From positions 1 to 57,450 of the forward strand of contig ONPM01000001.1 in assembly GCA_900319715.1 (NCBI GenBank): a stretch of 57,450 bases of DNA. The letters run 5' to 3'. Every line of letters begins with the position of its first letter. The first letter of the stretch is position 1. The notes under the pieces were generated by a model. That model was not told the DNA's origin. It searched no databases and worked only from the letters and a program-made list of their open reading frames with translations. Positions 56,569-57,450 of the stretch are shown piece by piece. Source of the DNA: an uncultured Prevotella sp. GTDB lineage: Bacteria > Bacteroidota > Bacteroidia > Bacteroidales > Bacteroidaceae. A program made the position numbers and the translations under genes.

Positions 56569-57333
56569 ATGAACTATTACTATCCATTTGGTGAAATCGT
56601 ACACCCTCTGGTCCAACAAGACAGGACACCTAAAAAGGTGTTTGTCCTTGGAGTCTATGCAAGTGCCGTTCATGCCCGTTGGAAGATTGGAAGCAAAACA
56701 ATATGTCCAGCCATGGCTGTTGCCAGTGAACCGAGAATCTTTTGGGATGGTAATCCAGAAGAAGCTGCTGAGATTATCAGCAGAATACACCTTCCAGAAG
56801 GACTTGGAACACTTGAACCTGCAGGCAGTCACTTGAACGGGCCTTCGGCTAAGGTCTTGGATGAGCATATCCTGGCACCATTGGGCTTCACACGAAAAGA
56901 TGCGTGGCTTTGTGACTTATTGCCTGAAACAAGAATAAATGCCGGACAGGCAAAGGTGATAAAGGAGAAATACGAGCCACTGATGAAAGACTATGGCTTG
57001 AATCCTGTGACTATTCCACCGCGTCCTACGATGTTCTGCGACCAGAAGCGCAGTAAGGAGATTCTGTCAGAACTTGAAGAATCACAAGCCGGACTCCTTG
57101 TATTGCTTGGGGACATCCCCATTCAGCAGTTCCTGAACAGAGTGGCTAACGTTAATTATACGACCCTACAGGAATTTGTTGACATCTATGGTTATGGAAA
57201 CAGTTCCGATACAATTATCAATAATCGTAAGATATCTGTCCTTCCTCTTGCCCACCCCAGACAAATAGGTGCTTTGGGTGCCCATAGTGAAAAATGGAAC
57301 AATGCCCACCATAAATGGGAGAATAAAGAATAA
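56569..57333 (+). CDS. Uracil-DNA-glycosylase-superfamily-like protein
   Basis: 254 residues from the ATG at 56569 (MNYYYPFGEIVHPLVQQD), since the upstream frame uses only a TTG. It has KKVFVLGVYASAVHARWKI, a Gly-rich loop, KDAWLCDLLPETRIN, SQAGLLVLLGDIPIQQFL and a late VLPLAHPRQIG with a His-Pro, in the order of the uracil-DNA glycosylase fold. It may be a DNA base-repair enzyme or a fold relative. It is next to a translesion operon but has no shared promoter. Confidence 0.6.
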   Translation: MNYYYPFGEIVHPLVQQDRTPKKVFVLGVYASAVHARWKIGSKTICPAMAVASEPRIFWDGNPEEAAEIISRIHLPEGLGTLEPAGSHLNGPSAKVLDEHILAPLGFTRKDAWLCDLLPETRINAGQAKVIKEKYEPLMKDYGLNPVTIPPRPTMFCDQKRSKEILSELEESQAGLLVLLGDIPIQQFLNRVANVNYTTLQEFVDIYGYGNSSDTIINNRKISVLPLAHPRQIGALGAHSEKWNNAHHKWENKE

Positions 57334-57437
57334 ATGATATACATTACAATAGTATAATTTTCGTTAAATCTTTCGATTTTCATGCAAGATTTCTCGTTTT
57401 CTGGGTTTATAAGATAGAAGGATATATCAAATAGGAT

Positions 57438-57450
57438 ATGAAACGATTAA
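57438..57450 (+). CDS. Possible start of the next gene, cut by the window edge
   Basis: An ATG followed by AAACGATTAA, preceded by an A-rich stretch. Only four codons are present, so this is weak. Confidence 0.25.

Noticed and set aside
1-57450. tRNA, rRNA or CRISPR arrays
   Set aside because: No cloverleaf, rRNA core sequence or regularly spaced repeat-spacer pattern was seen.

Overview
The window looks like chromosomal DNA of a Prevotella-like member of the Bacteroidales. The evidence is the recurring Bacteroidetes promoter element TAnnTTTG, the near absence of Shine-Dalgarno sequences, lipoproteins with acidic or Ser-rich residues after the lipobox Cys, BspA-like and MACPF surface proteins, DUF3098, and C-terminal tails of the Prevotella secreted-protein type. 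No rRNA, tRNA or CRISPR array was seen.

Layout. 1-11.2 kb is core: a membrane-anchored TPR/AraC regulator, typA, rpsO with a structured leader, and a long leftward operon ftsX-DUF3098-uppP-truB-queA-folK that ends in a secreted GH28 enzyme, followed by a radical SAM gene. 11.2-11.9 kb is an 800-bp repeat field with nested inverted repeats and a 52-bp perfect AT palindrome. 11.95-21.8 kb holds azlCD, a MACPF-FISUMP lipoprotein coupled to a BspA-like protein and a 48-residue RiPP-precursor-like peptide, a STAS-kinase fusion, a dicarboxylate-type symporter, a frameshifted gene and a clostripain lipoprotein. 21.9-22.85 kb holds two gene remnants. 22.9-29.7 kb is lpxA plus a complete RND efflux operon. 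29.8-38.1 kb is cca, a PAP2 phosphatase, and a tightly coupled operon in which a DoxX-family gene reads in frame into tpiA, then a SPOR protein and folE.

38.1-41.2 kb is a gene graveyard beside an AT-rich integrase/excisionase-like island. 41.2-44.4 kb carries a DUF4143 ATPase, an XRE regulator, a His-rich secreted protein and an AraC regulator. 44.5-48.4 kb is an eight-gene leftward operon of small enzymes, divergent from a DUF4250/metallo-hydrolase operon. 51.0-51.4 kb carries two divergent candidate small RNAs. 51.4-55.5 kb is a seven-gene leftward operon headed by umuD, a protein with an RNA-polymerase alpha-CTD-like domain, and umuC. The end carries a DUF3089 lipoprotein and a probable uracil-DNA-glycosylase-like protein.

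The observations most worth follow-up are the alpha-CTD-like protein inside the umuDC operon, the MACPF/BspA/peptide locus, the two small-RNA candidates, and short intergenic repeat families that appear to have entered coding sequences in frame (folK, cca, the doxX-tpiA junction). All functional calls are from reading motifs by eye; no database search was run.
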